DNA from: Telopea speciosissima
Taxonomy: Eukaryota > Streptophyta > Magnoliopsida > Proteales > Proteaceae
NCBI RefSeq assembly: GCF_018873765.1
Contig: NC_057918.1
Coordinates: forward strand, 12,594,862 to 12,658,861
Direction: 5' to 3'
DNA length: 64,000 bases
Positions 12,577-23,659 of the stretch are shown piece after piece. The position numbers and the translations under genes are program-made. The notes beneath the pieces were generated by a model. That model ran no database searches, was not told the DNA's origin, and saw only the letters and a list, made by a program, of their open reading frames with translations. Within the stretch, counting starts at the first letter, position 1, and every line of letters starts with the position of its first letter.

Positions 12577-12626
12577 CACGTGTCTTTCAGCGATGGCGCC
12601 ACCTGCTTCTCGTGGCACCTTTATAT
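12577..12626 (+). promoter_or_regulatory. ABRE/G-box and TATA-like motif upstream of LEA-like ORF
   Basis: CACGTG at 12577-12582 is embedded in CACGTGTC, the form of the abscisic-acid response element common in LEA promoters. A TTTATATCC motif follows at about 12619-12627, some 75 bp before the ATG at 12703. The arrangement fits a captured seed/ABA-type promoter, but activity is not shown by sequence. Confidence 0.45.
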
Positions 12627-12702
12627 CCCAGTGGACGAGACAGGGAGGGAAGAACACTCAAGGTAGTTTAACTTTCCGATTTGCAGAAGCCAAAACCAAA
12701 CC

Positions 12703-13277
12703 ATGGCAGCGAGTTATCTAGCGTCATTGCTCAATCTGTCTAAGGCCTTCCCTCGAAAACCTTCTCTTCAAGTTTCACCCACTGGCAAGATCTCAAGGTT
12801 TTGCTTCGCCTCTGCTTCCAAATACTCTGAGGTAAAGACTCTTATTATATGTATTATCCAACAGCGTTTCTGTTCAAGTATGTGATCCATTTAGTTGCTG
12901 ATGACTTGCTGTGTGGAATGAAATTTTGGCAGCAAAATCGAAATGCAACAGAAGAAATGTAAGAATCAGATGCTTACATGTCAAAAAAGACAAAGGATTC
13001 ATTGAGAGAAGCAAGCGATAGGGCATCCGATATGTCCGAAAGGCCGAAGGAGACAGTGAAGGAAGGGGCCAAAAGGGTGAAAGAAACAGCAAAAGAGAAA
13101 GCAAGGGAGGTTAAGGATACCACGAGGGAAGTGGTAGATAATATGAAGGAGAAGAGCAAGCAAGGAACGGAGGGGGATCAGGGGAGTGGTTGCACTGTTG
13201 CAGGAGAGAGTGGTTGGTTCCATCGGAGAAGAAGAAGGAAAGAGAGAAAGATGTTGGGGGTATTTTGGGTTATTCAT
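12703..13277 (+). pseudogene. Captured mitochondrial LEA-like gene, broken by an in-frame stop
   Basis: Exon 1 (12703-12831) encodes 43 residues starting MAASYLASLLNLSKAFPRKP, a mitochondrial-presequence-like N-terminus ending ASASKYSE at a GT donor. The next exon starts at 12933 after TTGGCAG, in the same phase. It reads QNRNATEEM, then TAA (12960-12962), then ESDAYMSKKTKDSLREASDR and a Lys/Glu/Thr-rich amphipathic repeat typical of group-3 LEA proteins. The upstream and downstream parts are collinear and in one frame, so one codon change explains the break. An internal ATG at 12978 leaves a ~100-residue ORF without the presequence. Its C-terminal tail, from about GSGCTVAGES onward, is encoded by the right terminal repeat. 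The whole lies between ~230-bp inverted repeats. An unusual but functional short LEA ORF remains possible. Confidence 0.65.
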
Positions 13278-13410
13278 TTAACTTCTTTTACTCACATGGG
13301 ATTTGGTAAATCTTTTTAAATCAAGTAACTTATAAATGTAAAACATAATTTATAAGTACTGGTTTTGTAAATCTTTTTTTAATCTAAGTAGATCTAGGAA
13401 ATTCCCCCTT
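13166..13410 (-). repeat. Right terminal inverted repeat of LEA-capture element
   Basis: This is the reverse-complement partner of 12256-12486, ending AGATCTAGGAAATTCCCCC. It contains the end of the LEA-like ORF (about 13176-13277), so that tail is transposon-derived sequence. Confidence 0.8.
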
Positions 13411-15352
13411 CAATGTATCTTGCAATTTTCTTATGAAGAGCATAGAATCATGCGTGTGCGAGCAATCAATGAGAACGCATATTGGCATCTAAGGGTAGGG
13501 ATTTCCCCCTTTCATGCGGATGGAATGGTCATTTTGGTCCCCACAGTATCTGGATTCTGGACGTAATCTCCCCCACCCTGGCACCCTCTCTCTTCAATAG
13601 AATCTAGTGGATCTCGGAAATTTCCCCTAAAAAAAACAACCTATATAGTAGTGTTATGTGGAGAAAAATGGGTAAACAAAGCCTCAAGAAAATTGGGATT
13701 TTCTTTAACCAAAACAGTTGAGCTCAAAAGCTACATAGAGTAGACATAGGTTATGGAAGAATTTTCTTTGAAATGGGGAGTTAGCATCGCATGAAGATGA
13801 TTTGGGGAGGATCAACAACCCCCATTCTTATTCAGATCAGTACATGTCGCGATGACAACAGTGATGGTGGTGATCTCTTTCAACTCTGTTTTTTGTGCGA
13901 TCCGGTATATCATCTTCCTTTTCCTATTACAGATCTCAACCCCTCCATCTCCGGCTAAGAAGGAAATTGGAAAATGGGAAGGAAATCGCTCACAGACCTT
14001 TTCCTATTGAGCTACAAAACTCATTCTCCATCCAATCTGATTTTTAAATCTGGTTGAAGCTCTAGGCAGGAAAAGATCTTACTCAAGAGTTGTTGAAAAG
14101 TCATAGACTGAGAGAGAAAGATAGCCAAACAACGAATCTGGCGAAGTGGCGGCTGCCTAGGAAAATTAGAATTAGAAATAGAACAACTCCTCTAGTTTTC
14201 TAGAGAAAAACAAAATCTGTCGTCAAAAATGAAAAAAAAGAGGATGAAAGTTGAAAGTTGAAAGTTGAAAGACGTGGTTTCGGTTCTTCCAACACGAGGA
14301 GGACTCCTGTCGTCAATGAATGGTCCTGTCGTTAATGAATGGTCTCATATGGTAGTAATGACCATGTCAATTTCATATATTATATTTTGATTCTCACATG
14401 ACATGAATTAAAAGATATATAATACATAAAGGGCAAAAGAACGCTATCTGTTCGCATGGCTCCTCCGCCCAGACAAAAAACAAAGAAAGCATGTAAATAA
14501 CCACCCTATATTTGAAATTAAACACATGTTCTTATTGGCTCATGTTGATGTAAGGTCATGCGGTAACAGGGCTGGACACAAGAAGCCAAAGCCAAGGAGG
14601 CCTTTTTGAAGAGGGAGGAGGATGGAGGATGACACGTGCTGGGTGGAGAGTATCCTGGCAGCATGCCTAGCCTTCTTTCATATGGGGATATGGTCATCAG
14701 CCTTGGGTTGGTGATGGTCTCATCCCCTATGAAAGGCAGAAATTCCATCCCAATTGATGCTTTTGCACATGCTTTCATTAACCTCCGTGTTGGTAGAGGG
14801 TCACATTGCCTTTCAGGCAACCGATCCCATAGCAAATGTGAATAGCCTGATGTGAAGACTTATAAGGACTTAGACACCCTCTCATTAATAGCTAGCTTTT
14901 AAAGATGGGTTCTACTACTTGATTCCCAATAGTAGGCATTTTGTCAACCACGTATGTCGTGCGTTGTGGTTGTATGATTGGTCACTTAAAAAACTTGTGG
15001 CTGTGATGGAAGCAGCAAATATGAATCTGTTGCCTTCTGAAAGGAAAAAGCGAACTTTGGTAGGAATAAATTGTTGGGTAGAAAAAAATAAAAATAAATG
15101 GATCCTTTCTTTTTACAGAAATCTGTGAGTGAATAATGAACTGTTAAGGAATATAGACTGAAAACATGAAAGACACTATAGCCAACTGTTACAAAAAAAT
15201 GTAATTCTGTTATGTTGGAACTGAATCTGTTCCATCCTTTGTCATGTCTTCTGTTGGTTTATTTCAATTCCTAAAGCTGCTTTAATCTGATTCTTCTGCA
15301 GAGATTGATTGTTCTAGCATGCTCTTTTGTCTTTGTGGATTGTGGTTGATCC
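13411..15352. other. Non-coding spacer downstream of PHO1-A
   Basis: No gene is supported. Near 13600-13628 there is a second copy of the GGGGAAATTTCC end motif. A short duplication of about 20 bp, CCTGTCGT(C/T)AATGAATGGT, occurs at 14307-14343. From about 15000 the sequence matches the 3' flank of PHO1-B (about 25795-25900), marking the duplicated unit. The short frames at 14518-14845 lack any family resemblance. Confidence 0.55.
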
Positions 15353-18300
15353 TTATTTGTCTTCATCTTTTTCTTCATCCTCATCGACATTAAATGGTAG
15401 AGGAACTGACTTGAAGGCACGAAACTTTCCAACATTGTTCAGGTGTTCATTCTCCAATCTAAAAATCAGGATTTTAGTTCCAGTTCTTGTCAGTAAGAAG
15501 CAAATCATGATAAATTACACTCATCAGCAGTTTGTTAAGCTCATTTCTGTTTGACTTGGATCATACCTGAAGAAATTCCAAACGCCACGACGAATTATCT
15601 CTAGGCTTGCAACTACAGCAATCATGGCTTCTTTATGTAGGAAAGATACTTCAAAGTTCAAAACAGTTTGCAGCCAGGCAAATCTGAGTAGACAATCCAA
15701 GATCTGCAAATTCATTGAGAAGTATTAGATGTTGGTTGTTAATGGCACTACTAATTAATGATTACACTTCTTTCTTCTTACTTACTATGGCTCCGAAATA
15801 TACACTTTTGTGAGAGATAAGAAGCTTATCTCTCAACCATCGATTCTTTGAGTTACGTTGTAGAAGCCCCCAGTCGAAAACAATGTCCCAATAGGTGCTT
15901 ACAATTCCTGCAATGGCTGAGGTGATCCAGGCTAACACCTGCCAAACCATTCCCTTATTCAAACTGTAAGCTGTCCTCATAATAATGGACAAAATGATCG
16001 AGAAGTATTTCAGTCCATTGTATCCTTGCATTGGGTCTTTCTCTTCGAACAACCGTCGGATGCACTACAGCATAACAAACTGTACTCTGAGATTTCACAG
16101 ATCAATATGGTGTTTAAGGAAAGAGGAAAGAGGAGGCAGGACATACCTGAAGGAAGCGGAACCAGAAAGGAATTACAGCAACTATATAAAAGAAAGTTTT
16201 GTAGACATCATTATCTTTGCAGTTGTTTGTTCTGTATTTGTAGTCTCCCCAACCATAATAACAGATGTAGAACTCCAGACTTCTAAAGGCTTGAATCTGG
16301 ATAGAACAATAATAACTTTCTATTAGTTCTCCAAACAAACCAAAAGGTATCTGGAATAATTGATACATAGCATGAGCAATGATACCAGACCTGGCTAGTT
16401 AGCTGATCTGCTAGGAAAAAATCTGGTAGAGTAACCTGTAGTGCAGAGAAAATAGATACAAATAAACAAATGTGCCCTGATATAATTTCTTAATGCTTTT
16501 CTAGTGATTGAGTCTTGCTTCATCTTGTACCTTGTAGAGAGGGGCACAGACAGAGTGGAGAGTACATCGGAGTAGGAAGAAGCGACTTGAACGGTATATA
16601 ATGTCAAATGGGCAAAATGTTATGCCAACTACTAGCTGCAAAAGGGGGAAAGTTTCTTAGTCAAATGAATGCTAATCTGCAAACAGGAGGTTGGATGAAA
16701 AAAGTTGGCATGTCTAGGAATCATACACAAACTAATGCCAGAGGAACTAGTTCCGTAAGTGCCTTGTATTCTTTTGTTATTGGATCCATCTCCATGTCTA
16801 GGTTTGACAACACACTGGCAAGTGCAAGTACTGCAATACCTGAGCTGATGAGGAAGACTTCTCGGTACCCCAATTCAGTTCCTTGTTTGAATCCAAATAT
16901 GAATGGATGATTGACTCGGTAGCGCCTCCAGAAGTATATATTCATACCATACAGGAACAAATGTAGGACAATGAATCCAAACAAGCTGCACGGAAGATTA
17001 AATTGACTTGTTACTTCAATAAATAAGTTGGTTCAAAACATTGGAATAGTATTGTTGGGAACAAAGGGAAGCCAGAACTTGGGACACGGTTCTATGCTGT
17101 AACATGGCCAATACTGGGATCAATACAGCTACGTCCTGAGAAAACTGAGCTACTCTTCACTGCTGTCTCTCTTACAATTATATTAGAGTTTTCAGTGACT
17201 ACAAATGTGATGTGCAATGGGGATGGACTTGTACTGGTTGCTACGTGTCCTACCCTTTCACATTAACAGAACGCATTTCACCTCTCTACCAGAAATTCCC
17301 TCTGACATGGGAGGCACAAAAAGGAAAGAGAGGGGCGGGGTTTCTTTCTTCTTTCTGATCAACAATTTTTCAATATCAGACAACCCCGTCATATATTGGT
17401 TGTTGATAATGAGTGTTCAACTCTTTGACAACATTACATGAAAAAACAAAAAGCTCTGCCCTCTGGATTTAAAATCACTGCTTATATACCTGGTATTGGC
17501 CAAATGACTTGGCCATGGTGCACCTCATTGCATCAGAAATTTAAACCCCGAGTGTAACAACTGTAGATGAGAAAGAGGCCAGTGATGGAAAAAGAGTTTG
17601 CTCCCCCCCCCCCCTCCTAATAGGTAGAACCTAATATTAATCTATTACTGGAAGATTGAGGAGCTGAATGTGAATCAGTAGCTCACCTGTAGAGGGGAAA
17701 CATGGTTTCCATGTACAGGGTACTCCCTCCCTTGTTCAGGATATTTCTTGCACGTATAATCAAAATAAGGCCCACTAGTAAAGCTGTGGCGGCACCAACA
17801 AATAAGCCTGAGAAATTACCATATACAGATTCAATTAGTTCCCTTGATCCGAGGATCCAAACAAATCCAAAGGGATAACTTGTGTCATTTGTAAGAGAAT
17901 CAAAGAAATTTATGTCAAAAGTTGGATTTAACTTGGTAGGGTTATATTGAAGACCAAAATTTACCCATGGAAAATGTTATTCTGTGCCTTTCTCTCTTTG
18001 CTTTTGGTCTCAAGATGTTTATGCCCTTCCTACGGTTTGAGTTTGAGAAGTGCTTGATGAAGGTAGCTTCCACTCTCTCCATGAGCTTAGTGACCTGTAA
18101 ACACACAAACCAAACCAGATTAGGGATTGTAAGAGAGAATGATGTATTAGACTAGGCAACAGTCATTGAAAGCTGATGCCCTGCTTTCAATGCTTGCACT
18201 TGTGGTAAGATACCAATTCATACAAGTACAAGAAGTATCTGTTTTAATTCTCTAGAATCCAAATTAATAAGATTTTCATCAAATTGAGCCATAAGCATAC

Positions 18301-18747
18301 CCAAAGCTGCTAATATCTCTTTTAACAATGCAAATTATCATATGCTCTCCGTATCTAATTGAATATGTTGGACTAACCTCATCGGAGCTGCCAAGATAGG
18401 AGTCGTCAACCATGTTTAGGTAAGACCTCGATGCATTTCTTGAAGTGATCTGAAACAATAGACAAATGACTAAGAGAAAGGAGAGAATTCTTGATTTTAG
18501 ATTAACAGAATGGCAGGGTCTTGGAATAGAGGTTTATTTTGTTTTACCAATATATCAGATACCTATTACACTGAAAAACTTAAAAACAAACATGAAATTT
18601 TTGTCTATTATGTAAAGAACTAACCTTGTCATATTTCTTCATGATCTTTGAGAATGCCAAGAGATTCAAAAAGCTGGTTCATGCAATTATTAAAAATGTC
18701 CATAAATACACTTTAAAAGCTAATAGTTTCAAACTTGAAAGACATAA

Positions 18748-18808
<61 letters not shown>

Positions 18809-19949
18809 GTAGGTAGAGTTTAATTTGTTACCTGTAGCTCTTAAGAAGTCGAAGCTTCTGATAAAATTCGATGAATGTCCGCTTCAGTTGTCCCTCAACT
18901 TTCTTCAAGTGTTTATGGTTGAGTTCTCTGTTCTTGGAGACCTTGAGAATGCCTTTAATGGTAGAGCGGGGAGTCTCAAGTGTGTTGTGGAGCTTCACAC
19001 GGCCAAGGATTTGTAAAGGGGCTGGTCTAGAGGCCTTGATGCCATCTGGTCTCTCTTCATGAACACTAGAGTTAGTAGTTTTGGGCTCATTGACATCTCT
19101 GTCTGCACTTGAATCATTCAAATTCCCTCTATTGTTCAGTAAAAATTCTTCAATTACCTCCATGTGCACTTCTGCATCACCTCTGTTGCTGAGCTCAACT
19201 TCTTCTATTACCCCCATGTGCCCTTCTGCTTGTTTGTACAATATGAATTTGTTAGAGATTGACAGATCAAACACAGCCTAAAGTTGTAAATTAAACCAGA
19301 GAGACTACTAAAACTTACTTGTAGATCTAGCACGGTAAGGAGTAGATGCATTCAATGCAGCTGAGGTTGCAGCGACATCAGAAGCAAGGTGACTCATTTC
19401 GGCGTTACGATTGGAGTATTCATAGACACTGTCCATGTTAGGATTCTCAGCCTTAATCCGAAGCGCAATCAAAGCATCCATTTGCTTATTCAATTGATTA
19501 GCCTCCTTAAGGACCTCATCCACCTTGTCCTTATAGAACTTGTTCACCTTGTTAAGCTCATCATCTAGCCTCCTGAAGTAAAGCAGCTCATACTCTCCAC
19601 CTTCTTCGGCTGACATGAGAAAGTTTGATTGGTAATTACCATCATCAGAATATGATTTCTCACTCTTCATGGCTTTTACCAGTATCACTTGATCCTCAAT
19701 GTCTCCACCGGCGGCGGCATTGTTCGGGCTCTTGACATGCCCGACGTGCCCATGCCTATGGATTAGGCCACTAAAAGCTCTGTACATTGTCAGACTCCGC
19801 TTCAGGCCGGCCGGGGTGGTTACCGGAGGCTCAGTTCTTTGCTTGAAGCGTATGATCTCTTTGAGGAGAGTCTTGAGATAGGCGTAGTCCATGTAAGCAT
19901 ATTGCCATTCTGGCACCATTTGTGATGCAAACTCCTTCCCGAACTTCAT
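15353..19949 (-). CDS. PHO1-like: PHO1-like phosphate exporter, copy A (SPX-EXS protein)
   Basis: PHO1 family members export phosphate, notably into the xylem, and sense inositol pyrophosphates with an SPX domain. Exons in transcript order: 19319-19949, 18832-19225, 18625-18673, 18378-18449, 17965-18094, 17687-17807, 16727-16985, 16531-16635, 16391-16435, 16147-16296, 15786-16064, 15567-15703, 15353-15458. They total 2478 nt, 825 aa, with no stop. The start [16 protein letters not shown] is the conserved SPX beginning; an in-frame ATG further upstream (20087) is rejected for that reason. SPX spans residues 1 to about 358, ending at the basic motif KIMKKYDK. Hydrophobic segments follow from about 420. 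The EXS domain lies in about 580-790, including [24 protein letters not shown] and [13 protein letters not shown]. The tail is acidic. Intron 1 is only 93 bp; intron 2 contains a (TA)n run. Confidence 0.96.
18750..18806. repeat. (TA)n microsatellite in PHO1-A intron 2
   Basis: About 28 uninterrupted TA units occupy a third of the 158-bp intron 2 of PHO1-A, about 25 bp from its donor site. Copies B and C lack the run at the same intron position. It is likely to vary in length between individuals. Confidence 0.95.
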
Positions 19950-20485
19950 GTTTTTTTTTTTTGTCTCTGTCTTTGCTTTCTGCGAAACAATTATAAAACT
20001 CTTCCAAGTACGACTACTGCTATAGATGGTTTTGGTAAATGGGTAGACAGAGATCTTTGAAGGAGAAGTTTTAATAAGCTCTGTCAATTTATAGATAACC
20101 TACTTCCTGTTATCAATGATAGACAGACACACACAGTGAAGCTAGAGGAGAAAGGAGGTAATAAGGACGACAAAGAGTCCAAACAGAGCGTGAGATGTGT
20201 CTTAGAGAAACATATATTTATAACTCATGTAACGTGACTGTCAAGAAAGAGAGGGAGAGAGAGAGTAGGAGAAGCAGTCTTGACTCTTGACTCTGGTTTG
20301 ATGCATGAAGCTTGAAAGAAAAAGATTTCTTCGTCGAAGAAAAATCTAAGGTTGAGAAAGCTGGTCAGCGACTGGGGAGAGGGTGCATGGCGGCTGCATA
20401 TAGAAATACAGAAAAAGAAGAACAAGAAAGAAAGAAAGAAAGAACAGTCATTTGTTATGTGTGTTTCGAATTCTTGTACCGTTTC
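19950..20485 (-). promoter_or_regulatory. Probable 5' UTR and promoter of PHO1-A
   Basis: This upstream segment shares blocks with the region upstream of PHO1-C, among them GTCTTAGAGAAACA, an AAGAAAGAGAG tract and TGGCGGCT(A/G)CATA. The equivalent upstream of PHO1-B looks different. I found no clear PHR1-type GNATATNC site by eye, but the search was not exhaustive. Transcription start is not defined. Confidence 0.45.
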
Positions 20486-22019
20486 AAAGTTTGATCGGCT
20501 CCGACATTTTTTGGTGGCGGTTTGAAAGTGATTTTTTTTCCTGGGGTTTTGTAATGGTAGTAGTGGGCTTGGAGACCAATATTGATCTCGTTTGAGGGGG
20601 GGGGGGGGTACGATACAGTACGACTTGTTTGGAAGAGTATTTATATATTTTATCCGTCTTGCTCTGTACGCAAGTAAAACAAATGAAATCTAAGGATTTT
20701 CAAGTTGAGGTTTCTAGGTCAGAGTTCTTGCTGCCGTTTTGGGTGTTCTTGAGAGATTTCCACATTGTATATATCTTCTTCCATTACATAGTGAGTCATC
20801 TTTTGCTTCGTCCATGGACATAGTAAATCGTATTGGCAAATGAACCACATTAAATCTGTGTGTCATCTTTGCTCTATCTCGCATTTTGTTCGTGTTTATT
20901 TTAACATTATTAGTATTCTAAAAAATACTTGACTAAAAAGAAGACAACATTATTGAATTGAAACACATGGCTTTAATTTTATTTGTATGGGATTGGGCCT
21001 TGCACGAACATAGGGAGGAAGACACTGTAGTCAATTGATGATCTCATAAGTCAATAAGTGGTACTGTTAGTTTTTGGAATATACTGAGCCAGTCAATTTC
21101 AAATTCTAAAATGACATGAAGAAAAAAGACATGACATATAATAATTTTGGATGACCAATATTTTATATTCAATGAGAAAGGGTCAGAATTCCAACATTAC
21201 ACATTAGTCTTATGTTGCCTAAGATTTTTTGAGTTCACATTCTGTACACAACACTTTAATTAATAAGTTACTAAACCTAACTTTTCAAGCTAAGTCATTT
21301 GTCAGTTGTCACCCCCTTCTAATGATCAGTCACATTTTAATATATTTACAGACTTAAAATAAGATAAGAGTTTTAGAGTTATCAGATAACAAGATAAACA
21401 TGTCCCAAGGCCATCCTATCCTGGGGTCTTGAGATAACCAATCCATCATTTACTGAATAAGGTGATAGGGATTAGGACTTCTGAAACCAAACAACTTTTG
21501 ATTCATAACCTGCCATAGGAAATAATAGGTTATAGCAAACACATAAACAATAGACTTAATATCAGATTTAGAGCAATTAGAGTTAATGATTAAGTCATAA
21601 AGGAGATTGATGAAGCAAAGAGGAACTACAAAGAAATTCAAGGAGAACCTTCCACAAAAATATTTTAAATCTTAGGTGAATTGAAATAGTCCATAAATAC
21701 TTTCAAACTTCACAAAAGTTGTTAAAAAGTGTACGAGAAGAAGAGGCAAGAAATTTTGCAACAACTTGAGTAGTTAAACTACCATTCTTGACAATGGGGC
21801 AAACCAAAGTATGGTGTACATACAATACCGAGGCAATGGTATTTGTAAAATAAGCTTTGAAATATTATTTGGGAAACAAAATTGAGATATATATGACCCA
21901 CATTGATGCAACTTTGTGGGGTCCAGTACATGATTTGACCCCACAAATTTTCTTTTTAAGAAAAGAATAATACGAAGAGAGAGTAGTGCAACATATATGT
22001 GACTATGTGAGTCAGTGAG

Positions 22020-22280
22020 ATGAGAAACATGGTTTTAGTGCACGATATCGGATTGGGTATCAGTCGCTTTCAAAACTAACATGATATTGATATGGAATTG
22101 ACATGGATTGGTTGTATCGGACAAGTTTATTTCTGATATTTCTTTAAAAAAATGGGTTTTTGTTTACTATTTATCCCTTGTTTGTATCGTTTTACCGATA
22201 TGGTATCAATATCGGCCACCTTTAAAATCGTGCAATATCAACAGTAACAGGTGATCTAATACTGATATCTCAAACCATGA
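22020..22280. repeat. TATCGG-rich dispersed repeat
   Basis: Degenerate GATATCGG/CCGATATGG units lie between CATGGTTTTA at the left and AAACCATGATC at the right, giving weak inverted ends. Related material occurs near 3605-3710, 34320-34510, 35775-36030 and 36070-36950. This looks like an old dispersed family, not a coding sequence. Confidence 0.5.
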
Positions 22281-22855
22281 TCTGAAGAGGATTTTAAAGT
22301 TTATTGGAAGGCAACTTAGATCGGATATGAAACCTCTTGAAGAAGAGGAGGAGGTTTCAGCAAGGCTATTTCTCACAGGGTAAAAGCAGAGTTTTGGCTA
22401 GTTCTTTCTTATTTTTAACTTCAAGAATTTCTGTTGGAAAGTTGCAACTGTTGTGGCTTGATTCTTAGATCATTTCCAATTCGTTGGAAGGTTTATTTTG
22501 GGTTTCTTTGCGAGGAAAGTACCATAATTTGTTGGTGTTTTGTGCAATAACGTTGTATCTCCTATATTTGGTATTGTTCGTTTTTTCATTGTAAACCTCA
22601 AATTTTGGGTAAAAGTTTAAAAAAAAAAATTGGTGTAATGTTATTTAATTAATGGACATCTCTCGGATCTGCCTCTTGAAGGCTTTATGATAAACTATTT
22701 AATCAGGGCATTAAATATAACTTTCAATGCATTGTTTTGATGGTTATTTATTTCGTCCCCATCTGTGAGGTCCTCACTAAGATACATTAATACCTAGTAA
22801 AGCCCTCCTTTTTCTTGTTCATTTTCATGGTGGGATTGGAGAGGAATTTTTATGG

Positions 22856-22992
22856 TATGCGGTTCCCTGACCGATGCGGTTACTAGTGCCTCTCACAAGA
22901 GGAGGGTGAACCCCACCCGGGCAGAGTGTTCTGTCAGATGCCTCGGGTGGATCCCACCCCCCTCTTGTGAGAGGCACTAGGGAACCACACCA
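22856..22992. repeat. Foldback element F1
   Basis: Inverted arms built on CTAGTGCCTCTCACAAGAGG (about 22883-22902) and its complement near 22963-22982 flank a centre with ACCCCACCCGGGCAGAGTGT. The left arm has extra bases between GGTTCCC and CTAGTGCC relative to the right. The centre resembles that of foldbacks F2, F3 and F7 in this window. Confidence 0.75.
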
Positions 22993-23659
22993 ATTAAGAA
23001 ACTGTAGACGATAACGATTCGAGTGGAGAGTAAAGTTGGAAGAAGAGAAGAGAAGTGGCACTTTCTTGCATTTATCATACGTGGGTTGAGGGATTTTCAT
23101 CCTCTCAATTGTGGTACACTGCCCAATGCACCACACTTAAGAATCCAAACATAAAAACATGGGTAATGACATCTTTTTATCCTCTTAAGTGTTGGGTGGA
23201 TGGTTGAATTCTTAAATGTGATGCACTAGGTAATGCACTGCACTTGAGAGGATAAATTTCTTGGATTGCGGTGTAACAATAATTTCTCGGTCAATGAAAG
23301 AAGGGAAAGTATTGTGGTTTCTTTTATATTTTTGTCACGTCGAGTTTTGAAGTGAGAATGCTAAACTCTTGTGAATCCAACATTGTTTGGTAAATTACTT
23401 TGTCATTCAAGAGGGACAAAGAAAAGATTGTAACCCCATTATTATCATAGTGAGAGTTTTTTAATTTCACGAAGTCTTGTGATTTTTCCCTTTTATCTTG
23501 GAGGGGTTTTCTGAGTTAAAATTGAAATGTTCTTTGTGGCTCAATTGATTTATGATTTATTTGTGGGTGTTATTATTTTGCATATATTTGGTTATTATTG
23601 TTTATCTCCATTAACTTGTTGTACATAGATGAGAAATGATTTATTTTTTCCGGAACAAG

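Larger units (their letters stand above)
20486..23659. other. Intergenic region with simple repeats and foldback
   Basis: No gene is supported. It holds a G run at 20596-20608, a block rich in TATCGG/CGATAT units at about 22020-22280 framed by CATGGTTTTA and AAACCATGATC, and a foldback at about 22856-22992. The remainder is AT-rich sequence without recognisable coding. Confidence 0.6.

Noticed and set aside
19308-20087. Longer start for PHO1-A at 20087 adding ~46 residues
   Set aside because: The family starts at MKFGKEF (19949) in all three copies; the extra residues are unlike any SPX protein and lie in the 5' UTR.
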